From Pseudomonas amygdali (lineage in GTDB: Bacteria > Pseudomonadota > Gammaproteobacteria > Pseudomonadales > Pseudomonadaceae): a stretch of 32,109 bases of DNA. Below are positions 18,904 through 27,940 of this stretch, one piece after another (position 1 is the stretch's first letter; every line of letters begins with the position of its first letter). The notes beneath the pieces were generated by a model. That model saw only the letters and a program-made list of their open reading frames with translations, was not told where the DNA came from and did no database searches. The translations under genes were made by a program, and so were the position numbers. The stretch spans positions 297 to 32,405 of the forward strand of contig NZ_LKBW01000289.1 of the NCBI RefSeq assembly GCF_002699855.1, in the 5' to 3' direction.

Positions 18904-20257
18904 TCAACCGGTTATCAGCGTACAAAACGTCTCGAAGTGTTTTTACACATACGACAAGCCCCACGACCGCTTGAAACAAGCCTTGGTGCCTAGAATTCAG
19001 CGTTGGTCAGGGCAGCCGACCACTACCTATGGCAAGGAGTTCTGGGCCCTGCGCGACGTCAGCTTCGACGTCGGCAAAGGCGAAACAGTCGGGATCGTGG
19101 GCCGCAATGGTTCAGGCAAGTCAACCTTGCTGCAGATCATCTGCGGAACATTGAACCCGACTGTCGGCGAGATTCATACGCGCGGCCGGGTAGCGGCCTT
19201 GCTAGAACTAGGTTCGGGCTTCAACCCCGAGTTTACCGGCCGTGAAAACGTTTATCTGAACGCCGCAGTGCTTGGACTGACGCGTGACGAAGTAGACGAG
19301 CGCTTTGACGCGATCGCCGGCTTTGCCGATATTGGCGAGTTCCTTGATCAGCCGGTCAAATCCTACTCAAGCGGCATGGCCGTGCGCCTGGCATTTGCGG
19401 TCCAGGCCCAGGTCGACCCGGAAATCCTTGTAGTGGACGAAGCACTTTCCGTTGGCGATGCACGATTTCAGGCCAAGTGCTTCGAGCGCCTCAGGCAGTT
19501 GAAAGAAAATGGCACCAGCATCCTGCTCGTCACGCACTCCAGCGAGCAAGTGGTCACTCACTGTAATCGCGCTATTTTGCTGGAAAAGAGCAGGATCGAG
19601 ATGATTGGCGAATCGCGCCCGGTCATCAATCGCTACACGGACCTTCTGTTCGGGCGTGAGAAGAGCCCTATCACCGACAAGAGTCTGGACCTCGCCGAAG
19701 CCGAGCGAGTGGAAACCGCCCCAGTCGAAACCGACAAGATAGCGTTGCGTTTTGATGAAGACGTGTACGCGAGCAGGCCTGGTTACAACCCTCATGAGTA
19801 CCGTTGGGGGGATGGAGCTGCAACACTGCTCGACTTCCATATGAATGCATCGGGAAGGGAGTTCCCCAACAGCGTTGAATCGGGCGAGGAAATCGTTCTT
19901 GATCTGGCCTTGCACTTCAATCGTACAGTGGTCAACCCGATTATCGGCTTTACGATCAAGACCAAAGAGGGTGTCACCGTATACGGCACCAACTCTTACA
20001 TGCAGGATTGCGAAGGCACAGGCCTGATAGGCAGCGCTGGCAAACAGGCAAAAGCGCGTGTGAAATTCAGAAACGCGCTCGCGACCGGTGATTACTTCAT
20101 CTCCATCGGTATCGCCTCTCGGCAAAGCGAAGACATCGTGCCTCACGACCGGCGCTATGATTCGATACATTTCGTTGTAGAACCCACTCCAAAGCTTCTG
20201 GGTTTGATAGACCTGGGTGCCTCTATGGAAATTGAACCGGTACGTGTTGATGTTTGA
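18893..20257 (+). CDS. wzt: O-antigen ABC transporter ATPase Wzt with C-terminal glycan-binding domain
   Basis: 454 residues. The ATPase domain has Walker A GRNGSGKST (70-78), the signature segment YSSGM (158-162), Walker B ILVVDE (178-183) and switch His near 215. Beyond about residue 290 is an extended beta-rich domain, running from YRWGDGAATLLDFHMN to the end, like the Wzt C-terminal domain of E. coli O8/O9a. In those systems this domain binds the modified non-reducing end of the finished chain, so export depends on a capping reaction. That fits the methyltransferase/kinase-like module of the next gene. The start at 18893 is preferred over the upstream ATG at 18842 because MSSDQPVISVQNVSK is the expected N-terminus. 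Confidence 0.94.
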   Translation: MSSDQPVISVQNVSKCFYTYDKPHDRLKQALVPRIQRWSGQPTTTYGKEFWALRDVSFDVGKGETVGIVGRNGSGKSTLLQIICGTLNPTVGEIHTRGRVAALLELGSGFNPEFTGRENVYLNAAVLGLTRDEVDERFDAIAGFADIGEFLDQPVKSYSSGMAVRLAFAVQAQVDPEILVVDEALSVGDARFQAKCFERLRQLKENGTSILLVTHSSEQVVTHCNRAILLEKSRIEMIGESRPVINRYTDLLFGREKSPITDKSLDLAEAERVETAPVETDKIALRFDEDVYASRPGYNPHEYRWGDGAATLLDFHMNASGREFPNSVESGEEIVLDLALHFNRTVVNPIIGFTIKTKEGVTVYGTNSYMQDCEGTGLIGSAGKQAKARVKFRNALATGDYFISIGIASRQSEDIVPHDRRYDSIHFVVEPTPKLLGLIDLGASMEIEPVRVDV

Positions 20258-23200
20258 GCTTGATAGATATGGATACCTCCGTGATACAGACACATCTGTA
20301 TGGGTGCGGACTGATTATCAGGGCATTGCCTACAGTGACGGCGATAGCTCGGAAAATGAGCTGGCGAAGATCGTTCGTGACGCAAGCGATGTCTCCGTGC
20401 TGTCGAGCGAGCTTCCGCACTACTGTACCGACTGGCCAAAGCTCTATCACCTTAGTTCCACCCGCGGAAATATCTTTCGCCCGTTCGAGCATCTTCTGAA
20501 AGGTAAATCAGTTCTCGAAATCGGCGCGGGTTGCGGTGCGATCAGCCGCTACCTCGGCGAAGCGGGTGCTGACGTGCTCGCGCTGGAAGGTAGCCCACGC
20601 CGAGCTGCAATCGCGGCGAGCAGAACACGTGATCTGGATAACGTCACGGTGCTTGCTGAACGATTCGATGACCTGAAGATTGATCAGCAATTTGACGTAG
20701 TAACGCTCATCGGCGTACTCGAATACGCCAGCATGTTCAGCAATGATGAAGATCCTGCACTGGGAATGCTGAAACGAGTTAAAAAGCTGCTCAAACCTGA
20801 CGGACATCTGTTTATTGCCATTGAGAACCAACTTGGCCTCAAATATTTTGCCGGCGCGCCAGAGGATCACGTGGGTGTCGCTATGTACGGTATTGAGGGC
20901 CGGTATGTAGGCCGCCAACCTAAGACATTTGGCCGCAAAGGTCTGGATGAGTTAATAGCCCTCGCTGGCTTTGCATCATCAAGCTTTCTATCTCCTTATC
21001 CGGACTACAAGATCCCCAATTCTCTGATCACAGAAAACGGTTTCAAAGCCAATAATTTCGACGCTGCTGCATTGGCCTGCCAGAACACTCGGAAAGATCC
21101 ACAGTTACCCTCGAACACCACATTTAATCTTGAAAAAGCCTGGCCGGTGGTGATCGAGAATCATCTGGGCATGGACCTCGCGAATTCGTTTATGGTCGTC
21201 GCTTCATGCCAGCCGTACGACGCAGTCCCCAGCAATGTCCTAGCGTATCACTACAGTACAGGGCGCAATGCAGAGTACTGCAAGGCAGCGGTTTTCGTCG
21301 ACACCCCTGCAGGCATTGAAGTTCAATACCAACGTCTCAGCACTATTGAAGCAGCAGACGGCCTGGATGACCCATTCAGATTCATCCTTCCTGCAGCGCA
21401 TGGCTACGCAAAAGGCAATTTGCTCAGCCTGCAATTTCTTGAAGCCTCAACAACCGAAGACTGGACAGTTGAAACGTTTACCCCTTTTCTGAAGACCTAT
21501 CTAAATTGCCTAAGCCAGCTCTTGGCCACTGAAGGCAGTACTACCGAACTGGACAGTGTAGACGTTTTTTTACCGGGCCATTATATTGACGCAGTTGCAC
21601 AAAACATCATTATTGACAGTGAAGGCAACCCACATCTCATAGATATCGAATGGGAAATGAAGGGAGGCGTCGAACTCGGTCATCTGCTAATGCGGGGTCT
21701 GCTGCTGCTGATAGCGAATAAAGTCCCCTTTCACCCAAGCACGACCATGATTAACAGGCGTGATTTTATTGTTGAGTTGATTGGCAGTGCGGGCCTTGAA
21801 ATCACCGAGCAAGCGCTGAACCGCTATGCGCTACTAGAGGCCATGTTCCAAGAAAAAGTCACTGGCCGTGAAGCTGTGAGCTTTCTTAATTGGTCACCCG
21901 AAGCGACCATTCAGAAAATGGGGGCCTTGGGAGACAAGACACCTAGACTGGCGACGCTGTATATAGGTGATGCAGCGGGCGACTTCAAAGAAGAGCGGAC
22001 GATCAGTCAATTTGTACACGATGGGCGCCAGACCTTAGTGTTCACAGTCCCAGCGACCTACCGATGCGCGGCACTTCGTTTTGACCCAACCAATATTCGT
22101 CAGTCCTTTTCGGTAGACGCAATTGCTATTTATAACGCCAATTCGGAAGTATGGTCGTGGCGTGACAGTGCCAGTGCACCTCTCGAATCTGCGGGCACGA
22201 CCACATTCGTTAATGACCTGAACGACAGTACAATGTTTATGTCATTGGACAATGACCCGCACCTTGTGCTTCCCATTGATCTCAATTCGCTATTAGCGGG
22301 GAAGTCGTTCAAAATACAGATTACGTTCACTTTATTCACTGAAGGTCAGGTCGCTGGGCGACTCCTTCAACAGGAAGAGGAGTTCAAGCTAGCGCTTGGG
22401 TCTATATCGGAATTGAATCTTAAAGACCGCTCAGCTTTAGACGCCGTCGAGGTAGCGAACCTTGCGATAGAGGAAAATCATCGCCTGGCTCTGGAAGAGC
22501 TCAAGGCTGAGAATCTGGCCGTGCAAAACAAGCATCTGTTAGCACTCGAAGAGCTCGAAGCTGCGCACCAAGCGGCCAAGGAGCATCACAGATTGGCTCT
22601 TGAAGAGTTCGAAGCTGCACAGCTTGCCTCTCAAGAAAACCATCGAGTCGCGCTGGAGGAACGGGAGGCTGCAAATCTGGCGATTCAAGAAAACCACCGT
22701 ATTGCTATGGAAAATCTTGAAGCGGCAAACCTTCAGATTCAGGCAGAGCACCGTCAGGCCCTAGCGGATATTGATGCCGCTACCCGAGAGGCGCAAGAGA
22801 AGCATAAGGCCAAGTTAACAGAGCTTGAAATTGCGATTTTGGCAGCTCAGGAAAATCACCGTCTGGCACTTGTAGACAAAGATACGCATGTTCACAACCT
22901 GAACCTGCATATCATCGCGATGCAATCTTCGTACAGTTGGAAAGCCACTGCCCCGCTGAGGAAGATAACCAGGTCATTTTTCCGTGCAAAACGTCTTGCC
23001 TCGTCGATTCCACTGATTGTTCAGCGAGGAGGCGGAATTTCCAGTACAGCAAAGAAGGCCTACCAAGTCTGGCGTCTCAGGGGACTCGCAGGTGTCATCG
23101 CACAGGCTCGCTGGGTTCAAGGTGAAGCTCAGCATGCGTTCGTCGGAAGCGAGACGCGTGAAGTGCCCGATCGACACGATTATTCTCGATGGGTCCAATA

Positions 23201-24881
23201 TTACGACACGTTGGGCGAAGCCGAAATCAATCGTATCAACGAGCACATGAATCGCTGGATTGAGTACCCGCTCATTTCCATCATCATGCCGGTGTATAAC
23301 CCACCACTGGATCTTCTGCGTGAAGCAGTGGACAGCGTGCGCTCGCAGCTCTATACCAATTGGGAGCTATGCCTCGCTGACGATGCATCGACAAATCCTG
23401 CGGTGATCGAGTACCTGAAATCTTTGAAGGCGCAAGACAAGCGCATCAAAGTTGTTTTCCGTGGCAGCAATGGTCACATCTCGCAGGCCAGCAACTCGGC
23501 ACTGGGCGTCGCTAAAGGTCTTTTTGTTGCGTTAATGGACAATGATGACCTTCTCCCTGCTCATGCGCTTTACTGGATTGCTCGCACCATTCGCGAAAAC
23601 CCGGATGCAGGATTGATTTACTCGGACGAGGACAAGATTGACACCGAAGGCAACCGTAGCTCGCCCTACTTCAAATCAGACTGGAACGAGTTCCTGTTTC
23701 GTTCGCAAAATATGATTTGTCACCTCGGAGCCTATCGTCGTGATCTCGTCAACGAGGTAGGGCAGTTCCGGGTAGGCTTCGAAGGTGCTCAGGATTATGA
23801 CCTGGCCTTACGTTGCATAGAAAAACTCAAGCGCGACCAGATTATTCACATTCCTCGCGTGCTTTATCACTGGCGTATACACGCTGGCAGTACAGCGATG
23901 GCTGGCGACGAAAAACCTTATGCTGCATTGGCGGGCGTTAAAGCTCTAGATGAGCATTTGGAACGTCAAGGTCGGATTGGCTCGACAGAGTTGCTACCTA
24001 CCGGTCAGTACCGGGTGCACTACAACCTGCCGACAACGCTGCCTCTTGTGACACTTGTCATACCGACAAGGAATGCTCACGCATTGGTCAAGCAGTGTAT
24101 CGACAGCATCAAAAGCCTGACGACGTACAAAAATTACGAAATCATTCTGATTGATAACGGCTCTGACGATCCCGAATCGCTGGAGTACTTTGCTCAAATC
24201 GATCAGGAAGAAAATATTCGCGTACTTCGAGATGATGGACCGTTTAACTACTCTGCTCTCAATAACGGAGCTGTGCGTATCGCCAAAGGTGAGTTGATTG
24301 GTCTCATCAACAACGATATTGAGGTGATTACACCTGATTGGCTCAGCGAGATGGTGTCCATTGCGTTGCAGCCGAAGGTAGGAGCGGTAGGCGCAAGGCT
24401 TTGGTACCCAGACAACAGACTACAACATGGTGGTGTTGTGGTGGGCATAGGTGGTGTTGCCGGCCATGCACACAAGTATCTTCCAAAAGGTGCACATGGC
24501 TATTTCTGTAGAGCGGAGCTAATTCAGGAGTTCTCGGCGGTCACGGCCGCATGCCTGATCATTAAAAAGTCAACTTTTGATGAGGTAGGCGGGCTAGATG
24601 AGCAGCATTTGAAGATAGCATTCAATGATGTGGACTTCTGCTTACGGGTTCAGGAAGCAGGGTATCTCAATGTCTGGACACCTTTCTCTGAGTTGTACCA
24701 CCATGAATCGGCGACGCGCGGTCTAGAGGACACGCCTCAGAAACAGGAACGATTTGGGCATGAGATTCGCTACATCAAAAATCGCTGGCCGAACATCCAG
24801 GTGGATTACGCCTATAGCCCGAACTTAACCCTTGATCACGAAGATTTCGGTCTGGCTTGGCCTCCAAGGTTCAAAAATTGA
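20250..24881 (+). CDS. Giant methyltransferase / kinase-like / ruler helix / dual GT2 O-antigen enzyme
   Basis: 1543 residues, start overlapping the wzt stop by 8 bp (an earlier in-frame ATG at 20217 is less likely). Residues about 55-270 form a SAM methyltransferase with VLEIGAGCGAISRYL (88-102) and FDVVTLIGVLEYA (148-160). Residues about 330-550 look kinase-like: HYIDAVAQN (444-452) resembles a catalytic loop and LIDIEWE (463-469) a DFG-position Asp. Residues about 565-700 are beta-rich. Residues 737-880 are eight 18-residue repeats. Two GT2 domains follow: IIMPVYNP (1011) with LMDNDD (1095-1100), and LVIPTRNA (1269) with GLINNDIE (1351-1358). The methyltransferase plus two rhamnosyltransferases recall Geobacillus WsaE; the methyltransferase-kinase-coiled coil order recalls the terminator/ruler WbdD of E. 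coli O9a. It probably polymerises and caps a rhamnan at the inner membrane. The kinase call is the least certain part. Confidence 0.8.
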   Translation: MFELDRYGYLRDTDTSVWVRTDYQGIAYSDGDSSENELAKIVRDASDVSVLSSELPHYCTDWPKLYHLSSTRGNIFRPFEHLLKGKSVLEIGAGCGAISRYLGEAGADVLALEGSPRRAAIAASRTRDLDNVTVLAERFDDLKIDQQFDVVTLIGVLEYASMFSNDEDPALGMLKRVKKLLKPDGHLFIAIENQLGLKYFAGAPEDHVGVAMYGIEGRYVGRQPKTFGRKGLDELIALAGFASSSFLSPYPDYKIPNSLITENGFKANNFDAAALACQNTRKDPQLPSNTTFNLEKAWPVVIENHLGMDLANSFMVVASCQPYDAVPSNVLAYHYSTGRNAEYCKAAVFVDTPAGIEVQYQRLSTIEAADGLDDPFRFILPAAHGYAKGNLLSLQFLEASTTEDWTVETFTPFLKTYLNCLSQLLATEGSTTELDSVDVFLPGHYIDAVAQNIIIDSEGNPHLIDIEWEMKGGVELGHLLMRGLLLLIANKVPFHPSTTMINRRDFIVELIGSAGLEITEQALNRYALLEAMFQEKVTGREAVSFLNWSPEATIQKMGALGDKTPRLATLYIGDAAGDFKEERTISQFVHDGRQTLVFTVPATYRCAALRFDPTNIRQSFSVDAIAIYNANSEVWSWRDSASAPLESAGTTTFVNDLNDSTMFMSLDNDPHLVLPIDLNSLLAGKSFKIQITFTLFTEGQVAGRLLQQEEEFKLALGSISELNLKDRSALDAVEVANLAIEENHRLALEELKAENLAVQNKHLLALEELEAAHQAAKEHHRLALEEFEAAQLASQENHRVALEEREAANLAIQENHRIAMENLEAANLQIQAEHRQALADIDAATREAQEKHKAKLTELEIAILAAQENHRLALVDKDTHVHNLNLHIIAMQSSYSWKATAPLRKITRSFFRAKRLASSIPLIVQRGGGISSTAKKAYQVWRLRGLAGVIAQARWVQGEAQHAFVGSETREVPDRHDYSRWVQYYDTLGEAEINRINEHMNRWIEYPLISIIMPVYNPPLDLLREAVDSVRSQLYTNWELCLADDASTNPAVIEYLKSLKAQDKRIKVVFRGSNGHISQASNSALGVAKGLFVALMDNDDLLPAHALYWIARTIRENPDAGLIYSDEDKIDTEGNRSSPYFKSDWNEFLFRSQNMICHLGAYRRDLVNEVGQFRVGFEGAQDYDLALRCIEKLKRDQIIHIPRVLYHWRIHAGSTAMAGDEKPYAALAGVKALDEHLERQGRIGSTELLPTGQYRVHYNLPTTLPLVTLVIPTRNAHALVKQCIDSIKSLTTYKNYEIILIDNGSDDPESLEYFAQIDQEENIRVLRDDGPFNYSALNNGAVRIAKGELIGLINNDIEVITPDWLSEMVSIALQPKVGAVGARLWYPDNRLQHGGVVVGIGGVAGHAHKYLPKGAHGYFCRAELIQEFSAVTAACLIIKKSTFDEVGGLDEQHLKIAFNDVDFCLRVQEAGYLNVWTPFSELYHHESATRGLEDTPQKQERFGHEIRYIKNRWPNIQVDYAYSPNLTLDHEDFGLAWPPRFKN
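22458..22889 (+). repeat. Eight tandem 54-bp (18-residue) units encoding a long helix
   Basis: Inside the giant enzyme, residues 737-880 divide into eight 18-residue units with consensus NLAIQENHRLALEELEAA. The His at position 8 of each unit falls exactly every 18 residues (744, 762, 780, 798, 816, 834, 852, 870). The DNA of the units uses varied synonymous codons, so the pattern is kept at protein level and is not a recent duplication. The heptad-like Ala/Leu spacing and charged residues predict a continuous helix or coiled coil of about 20 nm. Confidence 0.92.
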
Positions 24882-24944
24882 TCGCAGTTGCCAAAAACAC
24901 TCAATACAGCGCTGTGACATTTTCTGCAGCCTTAAGGGTCGCCC

Positions 24945-26822
24945 GTGTTTGAAACTAATCATTCAGATCATCAAACAGGCTGGTCCAGCACTCGTTACCA
25001 ACGAGTGCTGGCCATTACCTATTTCATCCTTCTGGCGGTTTGGTCGGCGGGAATTGCCTTTAATGGTGCACCTGATGAGTCAACGCACTTCTTTTTGCTG
25101 GAATACCTGAAAACGTTCCATTCGCTGCCGGGCGCTACGGAGCCGGCTCAAGCGTTCACTGGAACGATCTCGGGATATACTTGGCAACATGGCGAGTTCT
25201 GGTACCACGGCCTGCCCTTCCCCCATGTCTTAGGCGCACTGGCTACTTCTTACGGCTTAGGCTGGATGTTACCTGGCGAACTGGGTTACCTGGCTGCAAG
25301 ATGTTTTAACTGGATACTGGGCGCAGTATTTATTTGCACCTTGTTCCGTATTGCGCATCGCGCTGGAATGCCAAAAAAAGCTGCAGCCCTTGCAGCGCTT
25401 GTTATAGCCCTTATTCCTCAGGTTTCTTTTGTCTTTTCATATTTCAACAGCGACGCATTCGGGCTGATGAGTGTGGCGCTGCTGATCAGTGCGCTTCTAG
25501 GCTTTTTGAAAGCACCCAGCAAGCTGGCCGCGCTGTACCTGGGCGGTGCAATCGGCCTGATGTTCCTGGCAAAGCTCTACTTGCTGCCCGCTTTGGTCTT
25601 CGTCGTGGTCATGCTTGTCGCACATCACCTTTGGGGTGGCAAGAGCCTGAGACGCCATCTCCCGACGATGGTAATCGTTGCGGCTATCGTTTCCGTGCCC
25701 ATGCTGCTTGTCACCTTCATGAAGTATGGTGAGATATCAGGGATATCCGGTCAGATTGACTTCGTTGCCTTGCACAAGAACAACCCTGCTGCGGGTTTCG
25801 GAACATGTTACATCGGGTGCTCCGGGCATCTGTTCAATATGGAAAATGTCCTTCCGTGGCTCAGCCTTACGCTAACGAGCTATTTTTCAACTACCGGCTG
25901 GATGAGCATATTTTTACCGTCGACCTATTATATGGGCGCGGCGCTATTATTTATTTTGCTCGTGACAGCAGCCATAATCCAGACGGCGCGCTTATATTCA
26001 CGTGATAAGAAGCGGATATTTCTACTGAATTATCTGCTGCCACTGGTCATGATGTTGGGCTTATTCCCTTCGATCACCCTGCTCAGTCTGGTTGCATCGC
26101 AGAATTCTTTGCCTCAACCGCAAGGTCGGTATCTGTTCGTCACGATTCCGTTTCTGGCCTTGCTCAAAGCATTTGCCACAATGAGCCACGCTCGCGCCAA
26201 AAACTCTGCGTCGTCTGCAAGAGATGTCAGGTCAAGCCGTTTTCACCTGAAATGGCTAATCGTAGTGGCGGCATGGATGGCGTGGACGAACATGGTTGCC
26301 TGGAATGAAAACACGCTGAGTTCAAAGAACATTCAGAAATCAGCCATTGGCAAAACAGTCACAGAAGCAGTTCTGGCAAGCGGTGCGGGTAGAAGTTCGA
26401 ATACTGATACCCTGAGTGCCACGCAGTTGACAGAACGTTTGGCGGTTACCAACGGCGAGTTTTTCATCAAGAATCCGTTCGGACAGTCTGCCGCGGCGGG
26501 CACCATCGACGAAGTTAGAAAGACGTCTGACGGTTGGCTGCTGAGAGGCTGGAGTGTGCCGCCGGCATCTGAAGGTTCGCCGGAATACGTCGTCGCTGTA
26601 GAGGGCGGAAAAGTTGTCGGTGCAATCAGGATAGAGATCAAGCGGCCAGATGTCGCCAGCGCGCTGCCTGACAAGACGGCCCTTCGCAGCGGCTATGAAG
26701 GCATTATTCCCGCAGCCTTGCCTCCCGACAAATGCGACCTGAAACTTTATACTGTCACCTCGACCTTCAAAATTTTTACAATGCCTGATGTCTGCGAATT
26801 CATCAGCCGTTTGTCTCACTGA
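24945..26822 (+). CDS. DUF2142-like polytopic membrane protein with C-terminal soluble GW/RPD domain
   Basis: 625 residues, GTG start after AAGGG. About ten transmembrane helices lie between residues 20 and 455. The first external loop carries GAPDEST with Asp44-Glu45, resembling the acidic catalytic motif of GT-C transferases, and a later loop has PQGRYLF (392-398), typical of DUF2142. From about 515 a soluble domain contains WLLRGW (531-536), KRPDV (566-570) and LRSGY (580-584); the same pattern occurs in the lipoprotein at 30445. The likely role is transfer of a lipid-linked sugar, or another modification, to the O-chain on the periplasmic side. No family-specific activity is known to me, so function is inferred. 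Confidence 0.7.
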   Translation: MFETNHSDHQTGWSSTRYQRVLAITYFILLAVWSAGIAFNGAPDESTHFFLLEYLKTFHSLPGATEPAQAFTGTISGYTWQHGEFWYHGLPFPHVLGALATSYGLGWMLPGELGYLAARCFNWILGAVFICTLFRIAHRAGMPKKAAALAALVIALIPQVSFVFSYFNSDAFGLMSVALLISALLGFLKAPSKLAALYLGGAIGLMFLAKLYLLPALVFVVVMLVAHHLWGGKSLRRHLPTMVIVAAIVSVPMLLVTFMKYGEISGISGQIDFVALHKNNPAAGFGTCYIGCSGHLFNMENVLPWLSLTLTSYFSTTGWMSIFLPSTYYMGAALLFILLVTAAIIQTARLYSRDKKRIFLLNYLLPLVMMLGLFPSITLLSLVASQNSLPQPQGRYLFVTIPFLALLKAFATMSHARAKNSASSARDVRSSRFHLKWLIVVAAWMAWTNMVAWNENTLSSKNIQKSAIGKTVTEAVLASGAGRSSNTDTLSATQLTERLAVTNGEFFIKNPFGQSAAAGTIDEVRKTSDGWLLRGWSVPPASEGSPEYVVAVEGGKVVGAIRIEIKRPDVASALPDKTALRSGYEGIIPAALPPDKCDLKLYTVTSTFKIFTMPDVCEFISRLSH

Positions 26823-26836
26823 TCATGGAAATCCCA

Positions 26837-27940
26837 ATGGAAAATATTCCGCTTTTCTCGGCCATCAAAGCTAACGCTGGACTTGATTTCGCCACGCCGC
26901 TGAAGGCCGTGCTAGACAGCCACTGGTACGTTTTAGGCAATGAAGTAAAGCTGTTCGAAGAAGAATTCGCTGCCTACGTAGGCGTGCAACATTGCATCAG
27001 CGTGGCGAACGGCTCTGATGCACTGGAACTTGCCCTCAAGGGTCTGGGCGTTCAAGTGGGTGACCATGTTGTCGCCGTAGCAAACGCCGGCTTCTACGGC
27101 AGCACCGCTATTCATGCAGTTGGCGCGACTCCTGTGTATGCGGATGTCGATCCAGCAACGTTGACTCTGTGCAAAAACTCTCTGGAAGCAGTGATTGCCA
27201 AGGAAAAGCCGGCGGCTATTATTGTCACGCACTTGTACGGCCAACTGGCAAACATTGAAGAGATTGTTAAGATCGCCTCTGCCGCCGGTATTCCTGTTCT
27301 TGAAGACTGCGCACAATCCCATGGCGCGCGACGCAATGGTAAGCAGGCTGGTAGCTTCGGCACAATTGCTTGCTTCAGCTTCTACCCGACTAAAAACCTG
27401 GGTGCTCTCGGTGACGGCGGCGCAGTGGTTACCGGTGATGACGCTCTTGCAGCACGCATTCGGCAGCTTCGCCAGTACGGCTGGGACCAGAAGTATCGCA
27501 TTGCCATCCCAGGCGGTCGCAACAGCCGGCTCGACGAGATGCAAGCCGCAATTCTGCGCATCAAGTTGCCGCATCTGGATACTTGGAACGAGCAGCGTCG
27601 CTCGATCGCCAAGCGCTACAATGAAGCCTTCGCCGGGCTCGATATTGAACTTCCAGCCTCAGTATCGGAAGACTACGTTGCACATCTTTATGTGATTCGC
27701 GCGAAAAATCGGACTGCTCTGGCTGCTGCGCTCAAAGAGAAGTCCGTCAGCACTGATATCCACTATCCGATTGCCGACCATAAGCAGCCGGCTTACTCGG
27801 TGGTTCCGTCCGTGGCTCTGGACGTAACCGAGCGTACATGCGATACCGTCATCTCCCTGCCCTGCTTCCCTGGCCTGACCGATGAAGAAGTCAATCGCGT
27901 CATCGCTGCGGTCACTGCGCACTTTTCCAAGGAGATATGA
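26837..27940 (+). CDS. PLP-dependent sugar 3-aminotransferase, DegT/DnrJ/EryC1 family (FdtB/QdtB-like)
   Basis: About 367 residues. The catalytic Lys is in FYPTKNLGALGDGG, with the PLP-ring-binding VLEDCAQSHGA upstream; ANGSDALELAL binds the cofactor phosphate. Family members acting on dTDP-3-keto-6-deoxyhexoses convert them to 3-amino sugars. That substrate is suggested here by the fused ketoisomerase/acetyltransferase two genes downstream and by RmlA/RmlB in the same locus. Two ATGs are possible: 26825 has no ribosome site, whereas 26837 has GGAAA about 7 bp upstream, so 26837 is used. It overlaps the following glycosyltransferase gene by 4 bp (ATGA). Confidence 0.85.
   Translation: MENIPLFSAIKANAGLDFATPLKAVLDSHWYVLGNEVKLFEEEFAAYVGVQHCISVANGSDALELALKGLGVQVGDHVVAVANAGFYGSTAIHAVGATPVYADVDPATLTLCKNSLEAVIAKEKPAAIIVTHLYGQLANIEEIVKIASAAGIPVLEDCAQSHGARRNGKQAGSFGTIACFSFYPTKNLGALGDGGAVVTGDDALAARIRQLRQYGWDQKYRIAIPGGRNSRLDEMQAAILRIKLPHLDTWNEQRRSIAKRYNEAFAGLDIELPASVSEDYVAHLYVIRAKNRTALAAALKEKSVSTDIHYPIADHKQPAYSVVPSVALDVTERTCDTVISLPCFPGLTDEEVNRVIAAVTAHFSKEI

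Noticed and set aside
19367..20293. 308-codon frame antisense to wzt
   Set aside because: Overlaps the Wzt ATPase and glycan-binding domains; no independent support.
22458..22889. CRISPR array or simple DNA satellite
   Set aside because: The 54-bp periodicity is at protein level; the DNA units differ at many synonymous positions and there are no spacers.
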